From: Bacillota bacterium | GTDB taxonomy: Bacteria > Bacillota_A > Clostridia > Lachnospirales > Bianqueaceae | Reading direction: 5' to 3' | Assembly: GCA_017420625.1 (NCBI GenBank) | Contig: JAFOIR010000164.1 | Span: 1-8,197 of the forward strand | DNA length: 8,197 nucleotides | Shown here: positions 1 through 6,797 of the stretch, piece by piece | Layout of the letters: each line of letters starts with the position of its first letter | How positions within the stretch are numbered: the first letter of the stretch is position 1 | The notes under the pieces: model-generated | Database searches by the model: none | Seen by the model: only the letters and a program-made list of their open reading frames with translations | What the model was told of the DNA's origin: nothing | Made by a program: the position numbers and the translations under genes

Positions 1-300
1 GGTCTGATGGGTACTCTGTTCAGCTTTGTTGACAAACTGATCTCCTCTCTGGCTTCCACCTTCGTTGCTCTGATCTATGCGATCATCGGCTTCAAGGATG
101 CACTGCCCACTCCGGAGACACCTTACTCAACCGGCATTCTGATTTGTACCCTGATCTGCTTCCTCGGCATGCCCGCCATTGGCTGGGTTCTGAACGTCGT
201 TGCGATGAAGTTCTATCCGCTGACCAAGGAAAAGATGGCTGAGATCCAGGATGAGATCGCCAGAATCAAAGCTGAAGCCAAAGCACAAGGCAAAGCCTGA
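1..300 (+). CDS. GPH-family cation:sugar (probably glucuronide) symporter, C-terminal part
   Basis: The reading frame is open from the first base, so the gene starts upstream; 99 codons are visible before the TGA. The fragment has two hydrophobic stretches (about residues 5-28 and 45-68) that fit the last two membrane helices of a 12-helix carrier. A cytoplasmic tail follows, beginning FYPLTKEKMAEI and continuing as a charged, probably helical segment. An FYPLT-type tail after the final helix is typical of the glycoside-pentoside-hexuronide:cation symporters, the family of E. coli UidB/GusB and MelB. The family predicts inner-membrane uptake of a glycoside driven by H+ or Na+. Because a cytosolic beta-glucuronidase is encoded two genes downstream, a glucuronide is the likely substrate, but this is inferred from context. 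The substrate-binding helices lie outside the window, so specificity cannot be read here. Family assignment is fairly secure; the substrate is not. Confidence 0.8.
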   Translation, partial: GLMGTLFSFVDKLISSLASTFVALIYAIIGFKDALPTPETPYSTGILICTLICFLGMPAIGWVLNVVAMKFYPLTKEKMAEIQDEIARIKAEAKAQGKA

Positions 301-334
301 TAGATTTCTATACGGTAACTGAACCAAACTAAAA

Positions 335-340
335 AAGGAG
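335..340 (+). promoter_or_regulatory. Ribosome binding site of the TM2-domain gene
   Basis: AAGGAG lies 8 nt before the ATG at 349, a near-ideal Shine-Dalgarno spacing. It fixes the start of the small TM2 gene and supports it as a real translated gene and not a chance open frame. The 48-nt gap to the transporter stop shows no terminator, so co-transcription is likely. Confidence 0.8.
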
Positions 341-348
341 AGCAGGCC

Positions 349-744
349 ATGTCTGATCAGAAGAAACTAGCACCCGTCATGGATGACCTGAAGGGGGACA
401 AACTGGAAGCCGGAAAGCTCATGGAACTGGATTATGAGATCCAGGCGGCTGAGCGGGCTGCCGGGAAGGAAGAAACCACCTACGGTATCTGGGGTCCCAT
501 CTGGAAATTCATGAAATGGCGGGAAGGTCTGAAGGGGCAGCATCGCTTCAAAAAGAAGACCTATCTCTGGCTCATGCTTCTGACCGGATTCGCCGGCGGC
601 CATCGGTATTACCAGGGCCGCTGGGGACTTGGCCTGCTCTATACTTTATTTTGCTGGACCGGCGTGCCGCTGGCGCTTTGCGTCACGGATTTCATGGAAG
701 TGATGCCGATCGCCGCCGATGAAGACGGAATGGTCGTTCTGTAA
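349..744 (+). CDS. TM2-domain small membrane protein
   Basis: This 131-residue protein has a charged, Glu/Lys-rich cytosolic N-terminal half (residues 1-70) and a C-terminal hydrophobic hairpin (about 71-120). The hairpin matches the TM2 domain pattern: a basic lead-in (FKKK, 67-70), a first helix with the glycine/aromatic signature GGHRYYQG (83-90), a second helix at about 93-111, and a conserved Asp near its end (D114, in TDF). TM2 domains occur in bacteria and eukaryotes as two-helix membrane modules, mostly without a known biochemical role. The gene sits between the symporter and the beta-glucuronidase with gaps of 48 and 53 nt and a strong ribosome binding site, so it is probably co-expressed with them. 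It has no signal peptide and no enzymatic motif. A role as an accessory or stability partner of the transporter is speculation from position only. The domain call is confident; the function is unknown. Confidence 0.82.
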   Translation: MSDQKKLAPVMDDLKGDKLEAGKLMELDYEIQAAERAAGKEETTYGIWGPIWKFMKWREGLKGQHRFKKKTYLWLMLLTGFAGGHRYYQGRWGLGLLYTLFCWTGVPLALCVTDFMEVMPIAADEDGMVVL

Positions 745-797
745 CCGCCAGCCATGGCACGTCTGATTGATAATAAAGAGAGAGAGGGAAAACGCTC

Positions 798-2627
798 ATG
801 CTGTATCCGATTTTGACAGATTCCAGACTGGTAATGGACCTTAGCGGGATCTGGAGTTTTAAACTTGATGACGGAACCGGGCTTAGCAATGGATGGCAGA
901 AGAAAGCACTTGAAGATGCGATCACGATGCCTGTACCGGCTTCCTATAACGATCTGAAAGAAGGCATTTCCTTCCGCGATCATTATGGATGGGTCTTCTA
1001 TCAGCGCCATATTTCGGTACCCAAAAAGATCCGGGAAAATGAGCGGGTCGTCCTTCGTTTTGATGCCGTAACGCATCACGCAAAGGTTTTCCTGAACGGA
1101 GAGCAGATCTGCGAACACTTCGGCGGTTTTCTGCCATTTGAGACCGAGATAGGAGAAATCCTTCAGGACGGCGATAATCTTCTGACCGTCGCTGTCGACA
1201 ATGTGATCGACTATACCACGCTTCCGGTGGGCGGCCAAAGCAGCATGCTGGGCGGCAGCTCGGTAGCCGGAAAGAATTATAAGAACAAGAAAAAACAGAA
1301 TTATCCGAACTTTGACTTTTTCAATTACTGTGGAATCACCCGTCCGGTCCGCATCTATACGACGCCCCGGACTTATATAGAAGATGTGACGGTGACAGCA
1401 GATGTAGAAGATCCGCTGGCTGATCAGGTGAAGGCTGTTCTTTCCTATCAGGTGGACGTTGCCGGAGGAGAAGCACCGGTTACTGTGGCCGTTCTGGACC
1501 GTGAAGGCAATATCGTTGCCACGGCAGAAGGAGCCAAGGGCGAGATCAGTCTGACGAACGTCAGATTGTGGCAGCCGATGAACGCCTATCTCTATACCGT
1601 AAAAGTAACCGCTGGCGAAGATGTCTATGAACTTCCCTATGGAATTCGTACCGTAAAAGTGGATGGCATCCGCTTCCTGATCAACGGCCGTCCCTTCTAC
1701 TTCAAGGGATATGGAAAACATGAGGATACTTTCCCGGCCGGCCGCGGTATGAATATTCCCATGTATGTCAAGGATCTGTCCATTATGAAGTGGCAGGGAG
1801 CCAACTCCTTCCGTACCAGCCACTATCCTTACAGTGAAGAGATGATGCGTCTTTGCGATGAAGAAGGCTTCGTCGTGATTGATGAGACGCCGGCAGTCGG
1901 CATCAACTTTGACTTTGGCGGCGGTGCGAACTTCAACGGTCAGAAGGTCAAGACCTTCGACCCGGAGCACGGAATCAAGACCTTCTCCCATCATCAGGAT
2001 GTCATCCGCGATCTCATCAAACGCGATAAGAACCATGCCTGCGTCGTAATGTGGAGTATCGCCAATGAGCCTGATTCCTACAGTGAAGGTGCTTATGAGT
2101 ACTTCGCTCCCTTATATGAATTGGCGCGCGCACTGGATCCTCAGAAACGTCCCTGCACACTGATCAGCGTCCAGATGGCCGGCGGACCCGATACCGACGT
2201 CTCTGCGAAACTTTCCGACGTGATCTGCCTGAACCGCTACTATGGCTGGTACTTTGGCGGACCCGATCTGGAAGGACCGGAAGAAGCGCTGCGAGCAGAG
2301 CTTCAGGCATGGGAAAAGCTGGGCAAGCCGCTGATGTTCACCGAGTACGGTGCGGATACCGTCATGGGCATCCACGACACCACACCGGTCATGTATACCG
2401 AGGAATATCAGGTGGACTACTATAAGATGAACAACAAAGTTTTCGATGAGTTTGCATTCGTCGTTGGCGAGCAGGCCTGGAACTTTGCGGACTTCATGAC
2501 TTCTCAGTCGATGCTGCGTGTTCAGGGCAACAAAAAAGGTCTGTTTACCCGTGACCGCAAACCCAAACTGGCAGCGCATTATTTTAAAGAACGCTGGAAC
2601 AATATCCCGAATTTCGAATACAAATAA
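798..2627 (+). CDS. uidA: Beta-glucuronidase, glycoside hydrolase family 2
   Basis: This 609-residue enzyme hydrolyses beta-D-glucuronides to glucuronic acid and an aglycone with retention. It is nearly the same length as E. coli GUS (about 603) and collinear with it. The domains are the GH2 sugar-binding N-domain (about 10-188), the immunoglobulin-like domain (about 190-285) and the TIM barrel (about 287-600). The acid/base is E424 (SIANEPDS) and the nucleophile is E516 (FTEYGAD). The glucuronate-carboxylate reader N-x-K is N578/K580, within RVQGNKKG and followed by FTRDRKPK, which separates it from beta-galactosidases. D173 (DFFNYCGI), the NRYYGWY segment (479-485) and WNFADF (561-566) also match known GUS active-site parts. 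The segment after DETPAVG, about 369-400, is as long as the E. coli 'loop 1'. There is no signal peptide, so it is cytosolic. The ATG follows a purine-rich AGAGGG site. It lies 14 nt upstream of the GH3 gene, in one operon. Confidence 0.96.
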   Translation: MLYPILTDSRLVMDLSGIWSFKLDDGTGLSNGWQKKALEDAITMPVPASYNDLKEGISFRDHYGWVFYQRHISVPKKIRENERVVLRFDAVTHHAKVFLNGEQICEHFGGFLPFETEIGEILQDGDNLLTVAVDNVIDYTTLPVGGQSSMLGGSSVAGKNYKNKKKQNYPNFDFFNYCGITRPVRIYTTPRTYIEDVTVTADVEDPLADQVKAVLSYQVDVAGGEAPVTVAVLDREGNIVATAEGAKGEISLTNVRLWQPMNAYLYTVKVTAGEDVYELPYGIRTVKVDGIRFLINGRPFYFKGYGKHEDTFPAGRGMNIPMYVKDLSIMKWQGANSFRTSHYPYSEEMMRLCDEEGFVVIDETPAVGINFDFGGGANFNGQKVKTFDPEHGIKTFSHHQDVIRDLIKRDKNHACVVMWSIANEPDSYSEGAYEYFAPLYELARALDPQKRPCTLISVQMAGGPDTDVSAKLSDVICLNRYYGWYFGGPDLEGPEEALRAELQAWEKLGKPLMFTEYGADTVMGIHDTTPVMYTEEYQVDYYKMNNKVFDEFAFVVGEQAWNFADFMTSQSMLRVQGNKKGLFTRDRKPKLAAHYFKERWNNIPNFEYK

Positions 2628-2641
2628 GACAGGAGAAGAAA

Positions 2642-4366
2642 ATGGTAGATCTGACAAAACGCCCGTTTTATCTGAATGAGGAACAAATCAAGTGGGTAGA
2701 GGATACCTATGCCTCCATGAGCTATGACGAGAAAGTCGGTCAGCTCTTTATCAACCTGACGCTGCGTCGGGATCCTGCTTATATCACAGAACTGTGTGAT
2801 AAGTATCATATCGGCGGAGTCCGCTGGCAGGGCGGAAAACTGGAAGAAGTCTATGAACAGAACCGTCTGTTCCAGGAAAAGAGTCGGATCCCTGTTCTGA
2901 TCGCAGCCAACTGCGAAGCCGGCGGCAACGGTGCAGTAGGTGAAGGTACCATGATCGCCACCGGTGCAGCCTGCGCTGCATCCACGACTGTTGATACGAT
3001 GCGCGATATGGCCAGGGTCGGCGGAGAAGAAGCCAGTGCGATCGGCTGCAACTGGACCTTCGCACCGGTCTGCGACGTGGTTTCCAACTGGAGAAATACG
3101 ATCGTCAATACCCGTGCTTACGGCAATGATCCGGATCAGATCATTGAGCTGTCCAAAGCCTATATGGAAGAAATGAAGAAGCTGGGGATCGCCTGCGCTG
3201 CCAAGCATTTCCCGGGTGACGGTTCCGAAGAACGTGATCAGCATCTGATCATGGGCTGCAATGATCTGTCAGTGGAAGAGTGGGATGCAACCTATGGCAA
3301 AGTTTATCAGGCGCTGATCGATGCGGATCTTCCGTCTGTCATGGTCGGCCATATCTGCCAGCCGGCTTATACCCGCTACTTCAATCCCTCTATCGAAGAT
3401 AAAGACATCAAGCCCGGTACACTGCAGAAAGAACTGCTGCAGGATCTGCTGCGCGGAAAACTCGGGTTCAACGGACTGATCGTGACCGATGCTTCTCATA
3501 TGGCCGGACTGACGGCCGGTGCCTCCCGCAAGGATGCAGTTCCCGGCGTGATTGCAGCAGGCTGTGACATGGTTCTGTTCTTCAATGATCCGGAAGAGGA
3601 TATCGCCTACATGAAAGCTGGTATTGAAAGCGGACTGATCAGTGAAGAGCGTCTTTCCGATGCGCTGCACCGGATCCTGGGACTGAAAGCGATGCTCGGG
3701 CTTCATCATCTGACTTTCCCTGAGAAGGAAGGCCTGGCATCCGTAGGATCCGCCGAACATCATGAAGCAGCCGCACGGGCAGCGGATGAGAGCATCACGC
3801 TGGTAAAGGATACCCAGCATATCCTTCCTGTTGATCCTTCTGATAAGAAACGTGTCCTGCTGTATTATGTGCAGAGCGCACCGGAATCGCTGACCAATGG
3901 TTCGGATAAAGGCAAACAGATGCTGATCGACGAACTGGAAGCTGCCGGGTTTGAAGTCACGGCGCCGAAAGACTATTACGAACTGGAAATGGAAAAACCC
4001 AGTCCGTTCAACAAATTCCGCATGATGGAGCATCACAGCATGGAAGACTATAAGAACCGGTTCGATCTTGTGCTGGAAGTCTTCTCCATGAAAGGTTACG
4101 CGCAGACCAATAATGTGCGTCTGACTTACTCGGTTGGTCACTCTTCCGAAATTCCGTGGTCTGTCCATGAGATCCCAACGATCGGAGTTTCTCTTTGCTA
4201 TACCAATCATCTGTATGATGCTCCCATGCTGAAAACCTTCGTCAATGCCTATGCACCGACGAAAGAATACATTCATGCTCTGGTTGAAAAGCTGACAGGA
4301 AAGAGTCCCTTCAAAGGCCAGGCAAATGATCTGGTCTGGTGCGGCAGATGGGAGACAAAACTATGA
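2642..4366 (+). CDS. Glycoside hydrolase family 3 enzyme, probable beta-N-acetylhexosaminidase-like
   Basis: This 574-residue cytosolic protein has a GH3 TIM barrel (about 25-350) and a shorter C-terminal alpha/beta domain (about 375-555). The likely nucleophile is D283 in LIVTDASHMAGL. Residues 188-201 (KHFPGDG, then SEERDQH) match the NagZ signature KH(F/I)PG(H/L)G-x4-D(S/T)H except for D193 and Q200. The Asp-x-His dyad that serves as general acid/base in GH3 N-acetylglucosaminidases is therefore kept (D199/H201). This favours a beta-N-acetylhexosaminide substrate over a plain glucoside. Some GH3 enzymes with this dyad act as phosphorylases, so sugar-1-phosphate release is possible. The absence of a signal peptide argues against a cell-wall-surface role and fits digestion of imported oligosaccharides. 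AGGAG lies upstream of the ATG; the gene follows GUS by 14 nt and overlaps the HAD start by 4 nt. GH3 membership is secure; the exact substrate is open. Confidence 0.88.
   Translation: MVDLTKRPFYLNEEQIKWVEDTYASMSYDEKVGQLFINLTLRRDPAYITELCDKYHIGGVRWQGGKLEEVYEQNRLFQEKSRIPVLIAANCEAGGNGAVGEGTMIATGAACAASTTVDTMRDMARVGGEEASAIGCNWTFAPVCDVVSNWRNTIVNTRAYGNDPDQIIELSKAYMEEMKKLGIACAAKHFPGDGSEERDQHLIMGCNDLSVEEWDATYGKVYQALIDADLPSVMVGHICQPAYTRYFNPSIEDKDIKPGTLQKELLQDLLRGKLGFNGLIVTDASHMAGLTAGASRKDAVPGVIAAGCDMVLFFNDPEEDIAYMKAGIESGLISEERLSDALHRILGLKAMLGLHHLTFPEKEGLASVGSAEHHEAAARAADESITLVKDTQHILPVDPSDKKRVLLYYVQSAPESLTNGSDKGKQMLIDELEAAGFEVTAPKDYYELEMEKPSPFNKFRMMEHHSMEDYKNRFDLVLEVFSMKGYAQTNNVRLTYSVGHSSEIPWSVHEIPTIGVSLCYTNHLYDAPMLKTFVNAYAPTKEYIHALVEKLTGKSPFKGQANDLVWCGRWETKL
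4350..4354 (+). promoter_or_regulatory. Ribosome binding site inside the GH3 gene that sets the HAD start
   Basis: GGGAG, within the last codons of the GH3 gene, lies 8 nt before the ATG at 4363. That ATG shares ATGA with the GH3 stop codon. This arrangement suggests translational coupling and favours 4363 over the in-frame GTG at 4339 or the ATG at 4348, neither of which has a well-spaced site. Confidence 0.7.
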
Positions 4367-5199
4367 GTATACCGGTCGATCAGTTCGTAAAGACTCATGA
4401 TTATCTGATCTGTGTCGATTCTGACGGCTGTGCCGTCGATACCATGGATATCAAGCACAAACGTTGTTTCGGTCCGTGCATGATCAAAGAATGGCATCTG
4501 GAAAAGTGGCAGGAGCCCATCCAGAAGCGCTGGGATGAGATCAACCTGTATACGATGACCCGCGGTATCAACCGTTTTCTGGGCTTGGCACAGGCACTGT
4601 CCGAAGTCAATGAACAGTATATTCCGATCGAAGGAATCGAAGAACTGAATGACTGGGCAAAAAATGCGAAAGAGCTTTCCAATCCGGCTCTGGAAAAAGA
4701 AGTCATCCGCACCGGTTCAAAGATCCTGACCAAGGCACTGGCCTGGTCAAAAGCGGTAAATCAGTCGATCGCCGAACTCCCCTGGGAAGTCAAAAAAGCA
4801 TTTCCCCTTGTGAAGGAAGGATTTGAGGCCGTGAAGGGTTTTGCAGACATCGCGATCGTCTCGGCAGCCAACCGTGATGCGGTGGAAGAGGAATGGGAAC
4901 GATTCGGTCTGCTTCCGCTGGTGGATGTAATGATGTGTCAGGATGTTGGTTCCAAGGCACATTGTATCAGCGTCATGCTGGAGAAAGGCTATGCGCCTGA
5001 CCATGTTCTGATGTGCGGCGATGCACCGGGTGATCGGGCAGCAGCACAGAAAAACGACGTATTCTTCTATCCGATCCTGGTTCGTCATGAGAAAGAAAGC
5101 TGGGAAGAGTTCCCAAAGGCGGCTGACAACCTGAAGAACGGAATCTATGCTCCCTATGGAGAGCAGAAAGCAAAAGAATTTATAGAAAATCTGCAGTAG
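4363..5199 (+). CDS. HAD-superfamily hydrolase (subfamily I, large cap)
   Basis: This 278-residue protein carries all the haloacid dehalogenase core motifs. Motif I is D19-x-D21 in VDSDGCAVDTM (nucleophile and acid/base). Motif II is S167 in IVSAANR, motif III is probably K198, and motif IV is GDAPGD (219-224, Mg2+ binding). The DxDG-x3-DT shape resembles subfamily I phosphatases and beta-phosphoglucomutase-like proteins. About 145 residues lie between motifs I and II. This is a large helical cap insert that should set specificity, and I cannot match it to a characterised enzyme. It is probably a cytosolic phosphatase or phosphotransferase acting on a small phosphorylated metabolite. The 4-nt overlap with the GH3 gene indicates coupled expression, so a sugar phosphate made or released in this pathway is a reasonable guess. 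It is the last gene of the operon, followed at once by a terminator. Confidence 0.85.
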   Translation: MSIPVDQFVKTHDYLICVDSDGCAVDTMDIKHKRCFGPCMIKEWHLEKWQEPIQKRWDEINLYTMTRGINRFLGLAQALSEVNEQYIPIEGIEELNDWAKNAKELSNPALEKEVIRTGSKILTKALAWSKAVNQSIAELPWEVKKAFPLVKEGFEAVKGFADIAIVSAANRDAVEEEWERFGLLPLVDVMMCQDVGSKAHCISVMLEKGYAPDHVLMCGDAPGDRAAAQKNDVFFYPILVRHEKESWEEFPKAADNLKNGIYAPYGEQKAKEFIENLQ

Positions 5200-5202
5200 A
5201 AG

Positions 5203-5241
5203 AAAGACTCTTCTTCCGATCTATCGGAAGGAGAGTCTTTT
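5203..5241 (+). terminator. Intrinsic terminator of the glucuronidase operon
   Basis: Bases 5203-5220 and 5223-5240 are inverted repeats of 18 nt with a single G.U-type mismatch. They form a stem of about 17 bp around a TCTA tetraloop, ending in TTTT (5238-5241) and then a T/G-rich stretch. It begins 4 nt after the HAD stop. The stem is long and strong although the T-tract is short, so rho-independent termination is likely. Confidence 0.88.
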
Positions 5242-5244
5242 GTG

Positions 5245-5273
5245 TTGCGGGACAGCAGTATGCATGATACAAT
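5245..5273 (+). promoter_or_regulatory. Probable sigma-A promoter of the aldehyde dehydrogenase gene
   Basis: A TTGCGG -35 box (5245-5250), a 17-nt spacer and a TACAAT -10 box (5268-5273) preceded by an extended-10 TG (5265-5266) lie just after the upstream terminator and 45 nt before the start codon. The -35 is weak (3 of 6) but the -10 is good (5 of 6). Position between a terminator and a gene with a strong ribosome binding site supports it. Confidence 0.6.
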
Positions 5274-5304
5274 CAAGCTGACTGAATTCGAGAATTTTCA
5301 TCAC

Positions 5305-5310
5305 AGGAGG
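5305..5310 (+). promoter_or_regulatory. Strong ribosome binding site of the aldehyde dehydrogenase gene
   Basis: A perfect AGGAGG sits 8 nt before the ATG at 5319. It fixes the start and suggests efficient translation. Confidence 0.85.
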
Positions 5311-5318
5311 AGAGAAGA

Positions 5319-6731
5319 ATGGAAAACGTCTGGTCAAAAGACAGGATCCATGAGGCGGTAGAAACGCAGCGGACGTTTTTTCGAACAGGCCGGACACTGG
5401 ACGTCGGATTTCGGATCCGTCAGCTGAAAAAACTGAAAGCTGCCATGCTTCAATATGAAACCGAGCTGGAAGAAGCGCTCTTCGAAGATCTTGGCCGGGC
5501 ACAGGCAGAAGCTTATTTCTGTGATATCGGCTCTGTTGTCATGGAGATCAACGAAACCATCGCATCGCTGCGCCGCTGGGCTCGTCCGGAAACGCATTTC
5601 TCCGGATTCACATGTTTCCCCAGTGTGATCACCAAGGTACATAAAATGCCCTACGGCGTTACGCTGATCATCAGTCCTTTCAACTTTCCCTTTATGCTTT
5701 CCTTCGGTGTTCTTGCTGCCAGCATTGCCGGCGGCAATACCTCACTGATCAAAGCCAGTTCCAAGTCGAAAGCCTGTACAGCCGTGATGCAGAAGCTTGT
5801 AAAAGAGATCTATCCTCCGGAATACGTCACCGTGATCGATGGTGGCCATGACGTCGCGGATTTCTGTCTGGAAGAAAGAGTGGACAAGATCTTTTATACC
5901 GGTTCGCCAAAGGTAGCGAAGCATGTCATGGAAATGGCTTCCAAAAACCTGACGCCGGTCGCACTGGAGCTGGGTGGCGAAACAGGCAACTGGTGTGTGG
6001 TACGAAGGGATGCAGATCTGAAGGATGCGGCCAGAAAGATCGCCTTCTTCAAACTGCTGAACAGCGGCCAGATCTGTATCAACATCAATCAGGTAGCTGT
6101 TGCAGAAGAGGTGGCGGACAAGTTTGTCGAGGAACTGAAGCTGGCCTTTGAGAAGCATATCGGAAAGAATGCGCTGGAGAATCCGGAATACCCGAAGCTG
6201 ATCGCTCGTTCGGCCTATGATAAATGTGCTGCTGATGCAGAGATCTATAAGGATAAGATCGTATATGGCGGCAAAGGAGATCCGGAAGCGCTGAAATTTC
6301 AGCCGACCATCCTTTATCCGATCGGCATCGACGAGGAGATCGTACAGAAAGAATTGTTCTGCCCGCTGCTGCCGGTCGTACCGTTCCGGGATGACTGGGT
6401 CGATGAACTGATGGATACCATTGCATCCAGGGAACATGGCCTGGCACTCTATGTCTTTACAAAGAACAAAAAGTGGGCAAAGAAAGTCATGAGCAGCCAG
6501 CAGTTCGGAGGCGGCTGCATCAACGAGGTCTGTCTTCAGTTGATGGTCAAAGGGGTACCCTTTAACGGAACCGGTCATTCCGGCATGGGAGCCTATCACG
6601 GAGAGTGGGGATTCAGAGAATTCACACATCCGCAGACGGTGCTCTTTGGATCGAATCACTTCAATCTGCCGCTTCGCGAACACCCGTATAAGGCGTGGAA
6701 AATGAAATTTCTGAAGCTTTTTGAACGTTAA
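5319..6731 (+). CDS. Aldehyde dehydrogenase family protein, class-3-like but divergent
   Basis: This 470-residue protein has the typical length and layout of NAD(P)+-dependent class 3 (fatty/aryl-type) aldehyde dehydrogenases, which oxidise aldehydes to acids through a cysteine thioester. Landmarks are N122 in SPFNFPF (oxyanion Asn), K145 in SLIKAS (cofactor ribose), FYTGS (192-196), the general base E217 in ALELGGE, the nucleophile C253 in NSGQIC, and E345 in QKELFCPLLPV. It is divergent: family members usually read PWN, LKPSE, ELGGK and E(I/L)FGP, whereas this one has PFN, IKASS, ELGGE and ELFCP. The C-terminal tail (about 450-470) is basic and aromatic with no clear membrane helix, so the enzyme is likely soluble or peripheral. 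It has its own promoter and a strong AGGAGG site, and is separated from the glucuronidase operon by a terminator. The physiological aldehyde is unknown. CoA-acylating activity is less likely given the class 3 layout, though not excluded. Confidence 0.88.
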   Translation: MENVWSKDRIHEAVETQRTFFRTGRTLDVGFRIRQLKKLKAAMLQYETELEEALFEDLGRAQAEAYFCDIGSVVMEINETIASLRRWARPETHFSGFTCFPSVITKVHKMPYGVTLIISPFNFPFMLSFGVLAASIAGGNTSLIKASSKSKACTAVMQKLVKEIYPPEYVTVIDGGHDVADFCLEERVDKIFYTGSPKVAKHVMEMASKNLTPVALELGGETGNWCVVRRDADLKDAARKIAFFKLLNSGQICININQVAVAEEVADKFVEELKLAFEKHIGKNALENPEYPKLIARSAYDKCAADAEIYKDKIVYGGKGDPEALKFQPTILYPIGIDEEIVQKELFCPLLPVVPFRDDWVDELMDTIASREHGLALYVFTKNKKWAKKVMSSQQFGGGCINEVCLQLMVKGVPFNGTGHSGMGAYHGEWGFREFTHPQTVLFGSNHFNLPLREHPYKAWKMKFLKLFER

Positions 6732-6768
6732 TATTAGAATAACTTATAGTTCAAAGGGATAATTCAGA

Positions 6769-6797
6769 TTGATGATCGCTGATTAACTTATTATAAT
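6769..6797 (+). promoter_or_regulatory. Sigma-A promoter of the aldo/keto reductase operon
   Basis: TTGATG (6769-6774), a 17-nt spacer and a perfect TATAAT (6792-6797) lie in the AT-rich gap, about 28-37 nt before the possible start codons. Box matches are 4 of 6 and 6 of 6 with optimal spacing, making this the best promoter in the window. Confidence 0.78.

Noticed and set aside
745..797. Possible separate promoter for the glucuronidase gene in the gap after the TM2 gene
   Set aside because: The gap is only 53 nt and has no convincing -35/-10 pair, so co-transcription from upstream is simpler.
639..2036. Long open frame on the minus strand (about 465 codons) opposite the beta-glucuronidase
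   Set aside because: It lies almost entirely antisense to a gene with full GH2 catalytic motifs, its translation shows no recognisable domain, and no good ribosome binding site or promoter was seen for it. It is a codon-bias shadow.
3269..4276. Minus-strand open frame opposite the GH3 gene
   Set aside because: It has no family motif and a His/Phe/Arg-rich composition typical of antisense translation. The GH3 frame is certain.
4339..4362. Upstream GTG (4339) and ATG (4348) as starts for the HAD gene
   Set aside because: They lack a well-spaced ribosome binding site and would extend the overlap with GH3. The ATG at 4363 has GGGAG 8 nt upstream and the common ATGA overlap.
2642..4366. GH3 as the peptidoglycan-recycling enzyme NagZ itself
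   Set aside because: Although the Asp-x-His dyad is kept, the signature is altered, the protein has a C-terminal domain and it sits in a glycoside operon. A recycling role is not supported by the neighbours.
5742..6683. Minus-strand open frame opposite the aldehyde dehydrogenase gene
   Set aside because: It is fully antisense to an ALDH with intact catalytic residues and has no recognisable domain.
6720..6755. TTTGAAC/GTTCAAA inverted repeat after the ALDH gene as a terminator
   Set aside because: There are only 7 bp, AT-rich, around a 22-nt loop, with no T-tract after it. It is too weak to call, and no clear terminator for the ALDH gene is visible.
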